From assembly GCA_026004455.1 (NCBI GenBank), contig BPJE01000001.1, positions 186,001 through 250,000 of the forward strand: a DNA stretch of 64,000 bases, written 5' to 3'. Shown in pieces: positions 26,996-34,523 of this stretch. The notes under the pieces were generated by a model, which was not told where the DNA came from, ran no database searches, and saw only the letters and a program-made list of their open reading frames with translations. Position 1 is the first letter of the stretch. Each line of letters starts with the position of its first letter. Made by a program: the position numbers and the translations under genes. The stretch is from Patescibacteria group bacterium. GTDB taxonomy: Bacteria; Patescibacteriota; Microgenomatia; UBA1406; GWC2-37-13.

Positions 26996-27643
26996 TTAAC
27001 ATTCATCGCAACTTTCTTCCTGACCACACGTACATTTTCTTATCGCATTCTCAAAATTTTCCTTAATTGTCTTCCAATCTAAATTTTCAAAAAAAGCATC
27101 GATATATGAAGCGCGATTGACGCCATAATCGATAAAATAAGCATGCTCGTATGTATCTAAAGCTAAAATTGGTTTTGCATACCAGACTGGAAAAGTATTT
27201 TGGGCATCACCTAAATAATTAAAAAGCCTTCCCTCTTTTTCATTCCAAGCAGTCCAGACCCAACCGCGAGCAGCAATACCTGTGGCTTTCAGATCTTTTT
27301 TATACGCTTCAAAAGAGCCAAAATCTTTTTCAATTTGTTTTAATAACTCTCCAGTTGGCTGACCACCTTCACCTCCTAAATGACCAAAATAAATCTCATG
27401 ATTAACCACTCCTCCCCAAGCAAAAGAAAGCTCAGTCTTTAACTCACGGATATGGGAGTAAACTTGATTAGCTTTGGAAAAATCATCATCAGTTAAAGCC
27501 GCTAATTTTTCTTGAATCTCATTATATTTATTAACATACCCTTGATAAAGTTTTAAATGTTCCTCAACTGTTTTTTTTGAAATTCCTTTCATTTGAAAAA
27601 TCTTTTCATTAAATGTTTTTGGTTGAATTTTGTTGACTTGCAT
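26996..27643 (-). CDS. sod: Superoxide dismutase (Fe/Mn type)
   Basis: 215 residues. Family blocks: an early His in VEEHLKLYQGYVNKY, the second ligand in WGGVVNHEIYFGHLGG, and the DxxxH pair in ILALDTYEHAYFIDYG; GIAARGWVWTAW is the usual core. Converts superoxide to oxygen and hydrogen peroxide in the cytoplasm. The C-terminus carries an unusual Cys-rich tail, CTCGQEESCDEC, which could bind metal. It is divergent from the FTR1-like iron permease gene. Confidence 0.93.
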   Translation of the reverse strand: MQVNKIQPKTFNEKIFQMKGISKKTVEEHLKLYQGYVNKYNEIQEKLAALTDDDFSKANQVYSHIRELKTELSFAWGGVVNHEIYFGHLGGEGGQPTGELLKQIEKDFGSFEAYKKDLKATGIAARGWVWTAWNEKEGRLFNYLGDAQNTFPVWYAKPILALDTYEHAYFIDYGVNRASYIDAFFENLDWKTIKENFENAIRKCTCGQEESCDEC

Positions 27644-27709
27644 ATTTAAACTATGATAAAATTTGTAATAGTTTAATTAAATCATAATCAAAAATTATTG
27701 TCAAGTTTT

Positions 27710-28522
27710 ATGTTATCAACCTTAATTATCAGTCTTAGAGAGTATTTAGAGGTATTTTTAATCATTGGTGTCTTTTTAGGAATAATAAAAAAACTAAATT
27801 TAAATAAAACAAAAGAAATTTTATTAGCTTCAATAATAGGAATAGTTATCTCAATAATGTTACCAATCATTACCTTTTTATTTTCTGATCAAGCTTCGGT
27901 TTTTTTGACTAAAAAAAATTCGGAACTGCTTGAAGGTTATCTGATGATTTTTTCGGGATTTTTTTTGGGATATGTAGTTTTTACTCTTCACGATTTTTTT
28001 AATCGTCACCGAGCCAAAAAAATCTTAGATGCTCATGAAAAAATAAAAAATCAAGTATTTGATTTATCTTTATTTTTAACCATTATTTTTTTCATAATCA
28101 GAGAAGGATTTGAGATTGCTCTTTTTACTGCGACCACTTCTTTATTTACAAAATTTATTGAAAATATAATTGGTCTATCAATTGGCTTTTTAATTTCAGC
28201 ATTTTTAGGATTTTTAATTTATCTTGGTTATTTAAAATTTTCAATCAGTAAAATCTATAAATTAACTGAGTATTTTATCATCATTTTAGGAGGTTCTTTT
28301 ATTGTCAATGGAGTAAAAGAACTATTTGAAGTATATTTTGATATTAATTTAAAAAATATTTTACCAATAAAACTTTATTTTTTACCAAGTACCGAAACAT
28401 TTATTGGTCATTTTTTAAAAACAAGTTTTTCTTTACAAAGAGATTACAGTTTAATATTTTTATTAATTCTTATTTTATACTTCTTAATAATTAAATTTTT
28501 CTTTTTTAAAAAAACAAAATGA
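27710..28522 (+). CDS. FTR1-family iron permease
   Basis: About 270 residues from the ATG at 27710 (MLSTLIISLREYLEVFLIIG), with seven predicted membrane helices. Two REGLE-like motifs, ISLREYLEVFL near the N-terminus and FIIREGFEIALF near residue 140, are the iron-binding sites of FTR1/EfeU-type ferrous/ferric permeases. No EfeO/EfeB partners are present. Neighbouring sod suggests an iron/oxidative-stress context. Confidence 0.85.
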   Translation: MLSTLIISLREYLEVFLIIGVFLGIIKKLNLNKTKEILLASIIGIVISIMLPIITFLFSDQASVFLTKKNSELLEGYLMIFSGFFLGYVVFTLHDFFNRHRAKKILDAHEKIKNQVFDLSLFLTIIFFIIREGFEIALFTATTSLFTKFIENIIGLSIGFLISAFLGFLIYLGYLKFSISKIYKLTEYFIIILGGSFIVNGVKELFEVYFDINLKNILPIKLYFLPSTETFIGHFLKTSFSLQRDYSLIFLLILILYFLIIKFFFFKKTK

Positions 28523-28534
28523 TAAAATATCATT

Positions 28535-28891
28535 ATGGATAAAAAAATAAAAATACCCAAAAAAGCAAGAAAAATCCGATCACTTTTTGGATATTATTAT
28601 AAAAAACTTGAAGATATTGATAAACAATGGAAAGAACAGAAAGAGTTTGGGTCATTTTTGATACTATCTTTAGTTGAGGAAGTTGGCGAAATGGCAAGAG
28701 CCTATCTTGCCAAACATGGAAAAAAACCAACTAATCTTGCTGCTCAAAAAGATGAAAGCTACGAACAAGAATTAGGTGATATTTTGGTAGCAATTTTACG
28801 ATTTGCTCGAATAAAAAATATTGATCTTCACAAAAGAATTATGTATTCAATCAATAAAATAAAAAGAAGACAATATAAACCAAAAATTTAA
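28535..28891 (+). CDS. MazG-like nucleotide pyrophosphohydrolase
   Basis: 118 residues, all helical. LSLVEEVGEMARAY and QELGDILVAILRFA reproduce the EExxE...ExxD metal-binding pattern of the MazG/all-alpha NTP pyrophosphohydrolase superfamily. Probably cleaves a non-canonical NTP. Its last codons and stop lie inside the left copy of a 26-bp direct repeat (28867-28892) whose other copy is at 43056-43081, so this gene's 3' end looks like an insertion site. Confidence 0.8.
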   Translation: MDKKIKIPKKARKIRSLFGYYYKKLEDIDKQWKEQKEFGSFLILSLVEEVGEMARAYLAKHGKKPTNLAAQKDESYEQELGDILVAILRFARIKNIDLHKRIMYSINKIKRRQYKPKI

Positions 28892-28892
28892 T
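28867..28892. repeat. Left 26-bp direct repeat flanking the BCAA island
   Basis: Starts AAGACAATATAAACC and is identical over 26 bp to 43056-43081. This copy covers the last codons and stop of the mazG-like gene. The two copies bracket the whole branched-chain amino acid block (about 14.2 kb). Such a repeat at a gene's 3' end is what site-specific integration leaves. Confidence 0.8.
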
Positions 28893-28898
28893 AATTTA

Positions 28899-28927
28899 TT
28901 GACAATCAAATTTTAATTTGATACTAT
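28899..28927 (+). promoter_or_regulatory. Promoter of the leu operon
   Basis: TTGACA (28899-28904), 17 nt, TACTAT (28922-28927), then 8 nt to the leader-peptide ATG at 28936. The -35 is consensus. Transcription should start within a few bases of the leader ATG, so the leader is translated from an almost leaderless mRNA. Confidence 0.7.
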
Positions 28928-28935
28928 TAAAAATA

Positions 28936-28998
28936 ATGAAAAAAATAGCAAATAATAAATTAGCTCTTCTTATTCTTGCCGCTAGTTTTAGGCGGTGA
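28936..28998 (+). CDS. leuL: Leucine leader peptide (attenuator)
   Basis: 20-codon ORF with the core LALLILAA: four Leu (TTA, CTT, CTT, CTT) and two Ile codons, ending in TGA at 28996-28998. The stop codon lies inside the 5' arm of an antiterminator. Position, codon content and the paired RNA structures make it a classic leader peptide: ribosomes starved for leucyl-tRNA pause at the Leu codons and spare the downstream leu genes from termination. Confidence 0.85.
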   Translation: MKKIANNKLALLILAASFRR

Positions 28999-29038
28999 GA
29001 TTTTTGTGAGCTAAAAATTTAAAAGTCTCCCGCCTAAA
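28987..29038 (+). promoter_or_regulatory. leu attenuator antiterminator
   Basis: TTTAGGCGG(T)GAG (28987-28999) pairs with CTCCCGCCTAAA (29027-29038): 12 bp with one bulged T. Its 3' arm includes the 5' arm of the terminator (29029-29034), so the two structures exclude each other. A ribosome at the leader stop covers 28987-28999 and forces the terminator; a ribosome paused at the Leu codons (up to 28977) leaves it free. Confidence 0.82.
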
Positions 29039-29053
29039 TCGGCGGGTTTTTTT
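29029..29053 (+). terminator. leu attenuator terminator
   Basis: CCCGCC (29029-29034), loop TAAATC, GGCGGG (29041-29046), then seven T (29047-29053): a standard intrinsic terminator placed 7 nt before the leuA ATG at 29061. Confidence 0.88.
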
Positions 29054-29060
29054 GTTATAT

Positions 29061-30209
29061 ATGAAAAAAATTTTTATCTTTGATACAACTTTACGCGACG
29101 GTGAACAAGTTCCAGGCTGTCAATTAAACACTCAAGAAAAATTAATCATTGCAGAAAAATTAGAAGAGTTAGGTGTTGATATAATTGAGGCTGGTTTTCC
29201 AATTTCTTCTCCTGGAGATTTTCAATCTATTGTTGAAATCTCAAAAAAAATAAAAAAACCAATTATTTGTGCCTTAACTCGAGCAAAAAAAGAAGATATT
29301 GATTGCGCAGCTGAGTCTTTAAAATTTGCTAAAAGAAAAAGGATTCATACCGGAATTGGCGCTTCAGATATTCATATTAAATATAAATTCAAATCAACTC
29401 GAGAAAAAATTTTAGAGCAAGCAATCTGGGCGGTAAAATACGCAAAAAAATTTGTCAATGATGTTGAATTTTATGCTGAAGATGCTGGTCGGGCTGATAA
29501 CCAATTTTTAGCAAAAATGGTTGAAGAAGTAATTAAAGCCGGAGCAACAGTTGTTAATATCCCTGACACCACTGGATATTGTCTACCAAATGAATTTGGA
29601 CATAAAATAAAATATTTAGCTGAAAATGTTAAAAATATTGATAAAGCGATTATTTCTGTTCACTGTCATAATGATTTAGGACTAGCCACTGCCAATACTT
29701 TATCAGGAATTTTAAATGGCGCTCGACAAGTTGAAACAACTATCAATGGTATTGGAGAAAGAGCTGGTAATGCCGCTATGGAGGAAATTGTTATGATAAT
29801 TAAAACAAAAAAATTGAACTTTTCCACCAATATTAATACCAAGAAAATTTATCAAACAAGTCAATTAGTTTCAAAAATGATGAGAATGCCGATTCAAAAA
29901 AATAAAGCAATTGTTGGTGAAAATGCTTTTGCTCATTCATCTGGTATTCATCAAGATGGTTTAATTAAAAAAAGAGAAAATTATGAAATCATTAATCCTA
30001 AAGATATTGGTTTAGATGAATCAAAAATTATTTTAACTGCTAGATCAGGACGAGCTGCTTTAAAATATAGATTAAAAAAACTAAGTTATAAAATCACTAA
30101 TAAAAATCTTGATTTAATCTATCAAGAGTTTTTAAAATTAGCTGATCAAATAAAGCAAGTTGATGACAGAAATTTAAGACAATTAATGTTAAAATTTCAA
30201 AAAAATTAA
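29061..30209 (+). CDS. leuA: 2-isopropylmalate synthase, short form
   Basis: 382 residues from the ATG at 29061; the reading frame extends upstream only through the terminator T-run. Signatures: [13 protein letters not shown] at the N-terminus (DRE-TIM metallolyase active site), [15 protein letters not shown] (metal-binding HxH) and [15 protein letters not shown]. Condenses acetyl-CoA with 2-oxoisovalerate, the first step to leucine. The C-terminal LeuA regulatory domain of ~500-residue enzymes is missing, so leucine feedback inhibition through that domain is not expected; control may rest on the attenuator. Followed after 6 nt by the fused leuDC. Confidence 0.93.
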   Translation: MKKIFIFDTTLRDGEQVPGCQLNTQEKLIIAEKLEELGVDIIEAGFPISSPGDFQSIVEISKKIKKPIICALTRAKKEDIDCAAESLKFAKRKRIHTGIGASDIHIKYKFKSTREKILEQAIWAVKYAKKFVNDVEFYAEDAGRADNQFLAKMVEEVIKAGATVVNIPDTTGYCLPNEFGHKIKYLAENVKNIDKAIISVHCHNDLGLATANTLSGILNGARQVETTINGIGERAGNAAMEEIVMIIKTKKLNFSTNINTKKIYQTSQLVSKMMRMPIQKNKAIVGENAFAHSSGIHQDGLIKKRENYEIINPKDIGLDESKIILTARSGRAALKYRLKKLSYKITNKNLDLIYQEFLKLADQIKQVDDRNLRQLMLKFQKN

Positions 30210-30215
30210 AAAAAT

Positions 30216-32108
30216 ATGAATAAAAAAATCACTGGAAATATTAGCTCAATTTTCCCTGATGATATAAATACTGATGATATTATTCCTGCTTGGACACTTC
30301 AAGAATCAACAGAAAAAGAATTTTTTGGTAAATATGCTTTTTCAAATTATGACAAAGAATTCATTAATCGTTGTCAAAAATATGAAAACAACATCATTGT
30401 TGCTGGAAAAAATTTTGGTTGTGGTTCATCAAGAGAACAAGCAGTTTATGCTTTAACTACTAATAATGTTAAAGCAATAATCGCCTATTCATATCCTGAT
30501 ATTTTTTATCGAAATTGCTTAAACAATGGCTTACCAGCTTTAATCATTGGGGAAAAAATTAATTGGCAATTAGATAAATCAATCATAATTGATTTAGAAA
30601 AAAAAGAGGTTGTTTTTGAAAATAAAAAAATCAAAATAAAAAATCCAGATGAAGATATAAAAACTTTTATTTTAGGTGGAAAAATTGGCAAGATTAGAAA
30701 TCATTTAGAATTAATAATTGAAAAAAAAGTAAAAAGATATGATTGGGTAAAAAATAAAATAAATGCTAGAAAACCACAAACAATTGTTGAAAAAATTATC
30801 TCCGATCATCTTGGTAGAGAAATTTATCAAGGAGAAAAAGTTAATATACCAATTGATATTCTTTTTTTTAATGAAGTTATTGGTCCGCCAGCAATTAAAA
30901 ATTTTTATGAAAATTTTGAAGACATTTTTAAAAAATATAGAAAAGAGGTAAAAATTTTTGATAATAAAAGAGTGTTTTTTATTCCTGATCACACAGTCCC
31001 CTCTTCATCGGTAGCTGTCTCTGAAGGAATTGATCTTATGGAAAACTTTGCTAAAAATCAAGACTGTTTGTGTTACAAAGAAGGAGATGGGATTGAGCAT
31101 GTTGTTTTAATTGAAGATGGTTATATTGTCCCCGGAGAAATTATTTTAGGAACTGATTCTCATACTTGTACTAATGGTGCTTTAAATACTTTAGCATTTG
31201 GTGTTGGTACAACTGATGCTACTTATGCTTTAGCAACAGGTTATTTATATGATTTTGAAGTTCCAAAAACTATTCGTTTTAATTTATATGGTAAATTCAA
31301 AAAAGGAGTTTATGGAAAAGATTTAATCTTGTATTTAATAGGCAAATTAGGTGTTGATGGTGCATCAAAAAGAGTCATTGAATTTGGTGGTCCAGCGCTT
31401 AAAAATATTTCAATGGAACAAAGAATCACTATCTCTAATATGGCAGTTGAAATGGGAGCAAGAACTGGTATTTTTGAAGCTGACGAAATAACTTTAAATT
31501 ACTTAAAAAGCAGAAATAAATACCCTTTTAAAACTTATTCACCTGATAAAGGATGTTCTTACGAAAAAATTATTGATGTAAATTTATCCGAACTTGAACC
31601 ATGTGTTGCTTTTCCTCATAAACCAGGTAATGTCACTTTTATTTCAAAAATTGAGGATTATATGAAAAAATCGCAAAAGAGTCATTCTTTAGATTTTGCA
31701 GCAGTTTACTCATTAAAAATTACTGATGCTTTTTTAGGCGCTTGTACTAATGGTCGATATGAGGATTTTATTGAAGCAGCAAAAATTTTAAAAGGAAAAA
31801 AAGTTCATCCTGAAGTTAATTTTGTTGTTATTCCTGCCTCAAGAAAAGTCTATAATCGGCTTTTAAAAGAAGGAATATTACAAATCTTTGCAGAAGCTGG
31901 AGCTAATATTGAGTCTTCAAACTGTGGTCCTTGTTTTGGAAAACATATGGGAGTAGTTGGAAAAGGCGCTCAAATGATCTCATCATCCAATCGCAATTAT
32001 ATTGGCAGAATGGGATCAAAAGACGCGAAAATTTTTCTTGCTTCACCTGCCACAGTCACTGCTTCAGCAATATCTGGTTATATAGTTGATCCTAGAAAAT
32101 ACCTATGA
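30216..32108 (+). CDS. leuDC: Isopropylmalate isomerase, fused LeuD-LeuC
   Basis: 630 residues carrying both subunits of 3-isopropylmalate dehydratase in one chain, small subunit first. Residues 1-~165 are LeuD (FPDDINTDDIIPAWTL, GKNFGCGSSREQA). Residues ~180-630 are LeuC, with GTDSHTCTNGAL, FLGACTNGR and SSNCGPCFG supplying the three Cys ligands of the [4Fe-4S] cluster. LeuC and LeuD are normally separate polypeptides; the swivel-first order resembles aconitase B without its HEAT domain. Isomerises 2- to 3-isopropylmalate. It overlaps leuB by 4 nt. Confidence 0.92.
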   Translation: MNKKITGNISSIFPDDINTDDIIPAWTLQESTEKEFFGKYAFSNYDKEFINRCQKYENNIIVAGKNFGCGSSREQAVYALTTNNVKAIIAYSYPDIFYRNCLNNGLPALIIGEKINWQLDKSIIIDLEKKEVVFENKKIKIKNPDEDIKTFILGGKIGKIRNHLELIIEKKVKRYDWVKNKINARKPQTIVEKIISDHLGREIYQGEKVNIPIDILFFNEVIGPPAIKNFYENFEDIFKKYRKEVKIFDNKRVFFIPDHTVPSSSVAVSEGIDLMENFAKNQDCLCYKEGDGIEHVVLIEDGYIVPGEIILGTDSHTCTNGALNTLAFGVGTTDATYALATGYLYDFEVPKTIRFNLYGKFKKGVYGKDLILYLIGKLGVDGASKRVIEFGGPALKNISMEQRITISNMAVEMGARTGIFEADEITLNYLKSRNKYPFKTYSPDKGCSYEKIIDVNLSELEPCVAFPHKPGNVTFISKIEDYMKKSQKSHSLDFAAVYSLKITDAFLGACTNGRYEDFIEAAKILKGKKVHPEVNFVVIPASRKVYNRLLKEGILQIFAEAGANIESSNCGPCFGKHMGVVGKGAQMISSSNRNYIGRMGSKDAKIFLASPATVTASAISGYIVDPRKYL

Positions 32109-33166
32109 AAAAAATAATTGCTATTTTACCCGGTGATGGTGTTGGTCCAGAAGTAATAAATGAGGCAGTAAAAATAATAAAAGTCATTGAAAAAAAATTT
32201 AACCATCAATTTGAACTTAAATACGGACTAATAGGTCATCAAGCAATATTAAAAACAGGTGATCCTTTACCTGATCAAACAATTGAAATTATAAAAAATA
32301 GTGATGCGATTCTTTTTGGAGCAATAGGTGATCCGATTTATGACAATAATCCAAGCGCAAAGGTTAGACCAGAACAAGGACTGCTTAAAATGCGAAAAAT
32401 TCTTGGTTTGTATGCTAATTTGCGGCCAATTAAAGTTTTTTCATCACTTATTGATCAGTCACCTCTAAAAAAAGAAATTATTGACAATGTTGATTTTATT
32501 GTTGTTAGAGAATTAATTGGAGGAATTTATTTTGGAAAAAAAGGTAGTGATAAAAACTCTGCTTTTGATACTTGCGAATATAAAAAAGAAGAAATAATCC
32601 GAGTTGGAAAAATTGCTTTTGAGTTAGCGGCAAAAAGAAAAAACAAAGTAACTTTAGTTGATAAAGCTAATGTTCTTGAAACATCAAGATTGTGGAGAAA
32701 AATAATTCAAGAACTTGCTAAAAAATATCCAAGTGTAAATTTAGAAACAATGTATGTTGATAATGCCGCCATGCAAATAATAAAAAAACCAACTAATTTT
32801 GATGTAATTTTAACAGAAAATATGTTTGGTGATATTTTAACTGATGAAGCCTCAGTCATCACTGGGTCAATTGGTCTACTCCCTTCAGCTTCAATTGGAG
32901 AAAAAACTGCTCTGTATGAACCAATTCATGGTTCATACCCCAAAGCTGCAGGAAAAAACATTGCTAACCCAATTGGGACAATTTTATCTTTAGCTATGAT
33001 GTTTGATATTAGTTTTAATCTTAAAAAAGAAGCAAAAATTATTGAAAAAGCCATTGAAAATGTTTTAAACAAAAAAATTGGCACTTATGATATTAACAAA
33101 ACTAATCCAGTATCAACAACAAAGTTTAGTGAGTTAATTGAAAAAGAAATTGAAAATATTAGTTAA
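32105..33166 (+). CDS. leuB: 3-isopropylmalate dehydrogenase
   Basis: 353 residues. LPGDGVGPEVINEA near the N-terminus, DFIVVRELIGGIYFG (substrate loop), DKANVLETSRLWR, DNAAMQII, ENMFGDILTDEAS and EPIHGSYPKAAGKNIANP identify LeuB. NAD-dependent oxidative decarboxylation of 3-isopropylmalate to 2-oxoisocaproate. The start overlaps the leuDC stop by 4 nt. Confidence 0.95.
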   Translation: MKKIIAILPGDGVGPEVINEAVKIIKVIEKKFNHQFELKYGLIGHQAILKTGDPLPDQTIEIIKNSDAILFGAIGDPIYDNNPSAKVRPEQGLLKMRKILGLYANLRPIKVFSSLIDQSPLKKEIIDNVDFIVVRELIGGIYFGKKGSDKNSAFDTCEYKKEEIIRVGKIAFELAAKRKNKVTLVDKANVLETSRLWRKIIQELAKKYPSVNLETMYVDNAAMQIIKKPTNFDVILTENMFGDILTDEASVITGSIGLLPSASIGEKTALYEPIHGSYPKAAGKNIANPIGTILSLAMMFDISFNLKKEAKIIEKAIENVLNKKIGTYDINKTNPVSTTKFSELIEKEIENIS

Positions 33167-33177
33167 TTTTTTATTTT

Positions 33178-34380
33178 ATGAAAAATCTAGATTTTTTTAT
33201 AAATAAAAATTTAAAAAAAGCAAAACTTTCAGCAATAAAACAAATTGCTTATTTAGCAGAAGAAGAAAGAAAAAAAGGAGAAGATATTGCTTCTTTAGCA
33301 GTAGGAATTCCTTTTTATCCAATGCCAAAATATATAAAAGATAAATTATCAAAAGTAATTTATGAAAAAAAAGATATTGATAAATATACTTATTTCCCCG
33401 GTATTCATCCTCTAAGAGAAAAAATTGCTCAAAAAATACAAACTGATTTAAATATACCAACATCTCCTGATGAAATACTCATTACCGCAGGCAGTATGAT
33501 GGCTTTAAAATATGCTATTAGCGCAATTATTAATCCTGGCGATGAAATAATAGTATTTTCTCCTTATTTTTCTTCCTATTTTGATCAGGTAGTTTTATCT
33601 GGAGGAAAATTAATTGAAAGTCCTTTAAAAATAATTGAAAACAACAATCAAAAAAATTATACAATAGATTTAGAATATACAGAAAAATTAATTAATAAAA
33701 AAACTAAAGCTATTATTGTTAATAATCCTCATAATCCAACTGGTGCGGTTTTTTCAAAAGAAGAATTAATAGAACTTGCCAAATTAATAAAAAAATATGA
33801 TTTATACTTAATTACTGATGAGGTCTATGATTTTTTAATCTTTGATAATGTTTCTTATTTTAATATTGCTTCAATTTCATGGCTTTGGCCAAAAGTAATC
33901 CGTTGTTATTCATTTTCAAAAAAATACGGAATGACTGGGTGGCGAGTTGGGTACTTACATACAAATAAAATGCTTATTAATCATATTTTTAAAATTCATG
34001 ACTCAACTATTGTTTGTGTAAATCATCTCGCTCAAGAAGTTGCTTTAATTGCTTTATCAAAAGAAAATGATGAAGAAATATTAAAAAATATTAATAAATT
34101 AAAAGAAAATCAAAACATAGCTTTAAATTATTTTCAAGAATTAAAAAACTTTTTTAATATCATAAAACCAAAAGGTGCTTATTATATTTTTGCTAAATAC
34201 AATCTGCCTTTAGATAGTATTTCCGTGGCAAAAAAATTATTGTATGAAGCTAAAATTGCTGTTGTTCCGGGTGTTGGTTTTGGAAAATATGGTGAGTATC
34301 ATTTAAGATTTTCTTTTGCTCAAGAAAAAGACGAAATCAATAAAGCATTTGAGAGATTAAAAAAATATCTCTTGAAATAA
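33178..34380 (+). CDS. PLP aminotransferase class I/II (AspC-like)
   Basis: 400 residues. Fold-type I blocks: GIHPLREKIA, NNPHNPTGAVFSKEEL, DEVYDFLIFD, and SFSKKYGMTGWRVGY with the PLP-binding Lys near residue 250; the C-terminal Arg is in YHLRFSFA. Last gene of the leu transcription unit, 11 nt after leuB. No ilvE-type (fold IV) branched-chain aminotransferase is present in the window, so this enzyme or the next aminotransferase may transaminate the 2-oxo acids to Leu/Ile/Val; this is inferred from context. Confidence 0.85.
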   Translation: MKNLDFFINKNLKKAKLSAIKQIAYLAEEERKKGEDIASLAVGIPFYPMPKYIKDKLSKVIYEKKDIDKYTYFPGIHPLREKIAQKIQTDLNIPTSPDEILITAGSMMALKYAISAIINPGDEIIVFSPYFSSYFDQVVLSGGKLIESPLKIIENNNQKNYTIDLEYTEKLINKKTKAIIVNNPHNPTGAVFSKEELIELAKLIKKYDLYLITDEVYDFLIFDNVSYFNIASISWLWPKVIRCYSFSKKYGMTGWRVGYLHTNKMLINHIFKIHDSTIVCVNHLAQEVALIALSKENDEEILKNINKLKENQNIALNYFQELKNFFNIIKPKGAYYIFAKYNLPLDSISVAKKLLYEAKIAVVPGVGFGKYGEYHLRFSFAQEKDEINKAFERLKKYLLK

Positions 34381-34400
34381 ATTTATAAATATTGTATCTT
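34372..34400 (+). promoter_or_regulatory. Candidate promoter of the ilv operon
   Basis: TTGAAA (34372-34377), 17 nt, TATCTT (34395-34400), then 11 nt to the Ile-rich leader ATG at 34412. The -35 overlaps the end of the preceding aminotransferase gene. The boxes are weaker than at leu, but geometry and position agree. Confidence 0.5.
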
Positions 34401-34411
34401 TAATTATCTTT

Positions 34412-34462
34412 ATGAAAACAAACAATATAATTATTGTCAACATTCTTATTAACCAGCCATAA
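34412..34462 (+). CDS. ilvL: Ile/Val leader peptide (attenuator)
   Basis: 16-codon ORF MKTNNIIIVNILINQP ending in TAA (34460-34462): five Ile, one Val and one Leu, an evident ilv-type leader. The stop codon directly abuts the antiterminator 5' arm at 34463. Ribosome pausing on Ile/Val codons would free that arm and allow transcription of the ilv genes. Confidence 0.85.
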   Translation: MKTNNIIIVNILINQP

Positions 34463-34500
34463 GGCGGTTGATAATTGTGTTGACAAAAATTTCAACCGCC
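34463..34500 (+). promoter_or_regulatory. ilv attenuator antiterminator
   Basis: GGCGGTTGA (34463-34471) pairs perfectly with TCAACCGCC (34492-34500). The 3' arm overlaps the terminator 5' arm (34494-34500), so the structures are mutually exclusive. A ribosome at the leader stop would cover the 5' arm and favour termination. Confidence 0.82.
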
Positions 34501-34517
34501 GAAAGGCGGTTTTTTTT
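34494..34517 (+). terminator. ilv attenuator terminator
   Basis: AACCGCC (34494-34500), GAAA tetraloop, GGCGGTT (34505-34511) followed by T's to 34517. Perfect 7-bp stem with T-run, 7 nt before the aminotransferase ATG at 34524. Confidence 0.88.
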
Positions 34518-34523
34518 AATATT

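Noticed and set aside
28936-29053. T-box riboswitch before leuA
   Set aside because: No T-box sequence or specifier-loop structure; the Leu-rich ORF with overlapping stems explains the region.
34434-34523. In-frame upstream extension of the LysN-like aminotransferase
   Set aside because: It runs through the ilv antiterminator and terminator; the family N-terminus starts at 34524.
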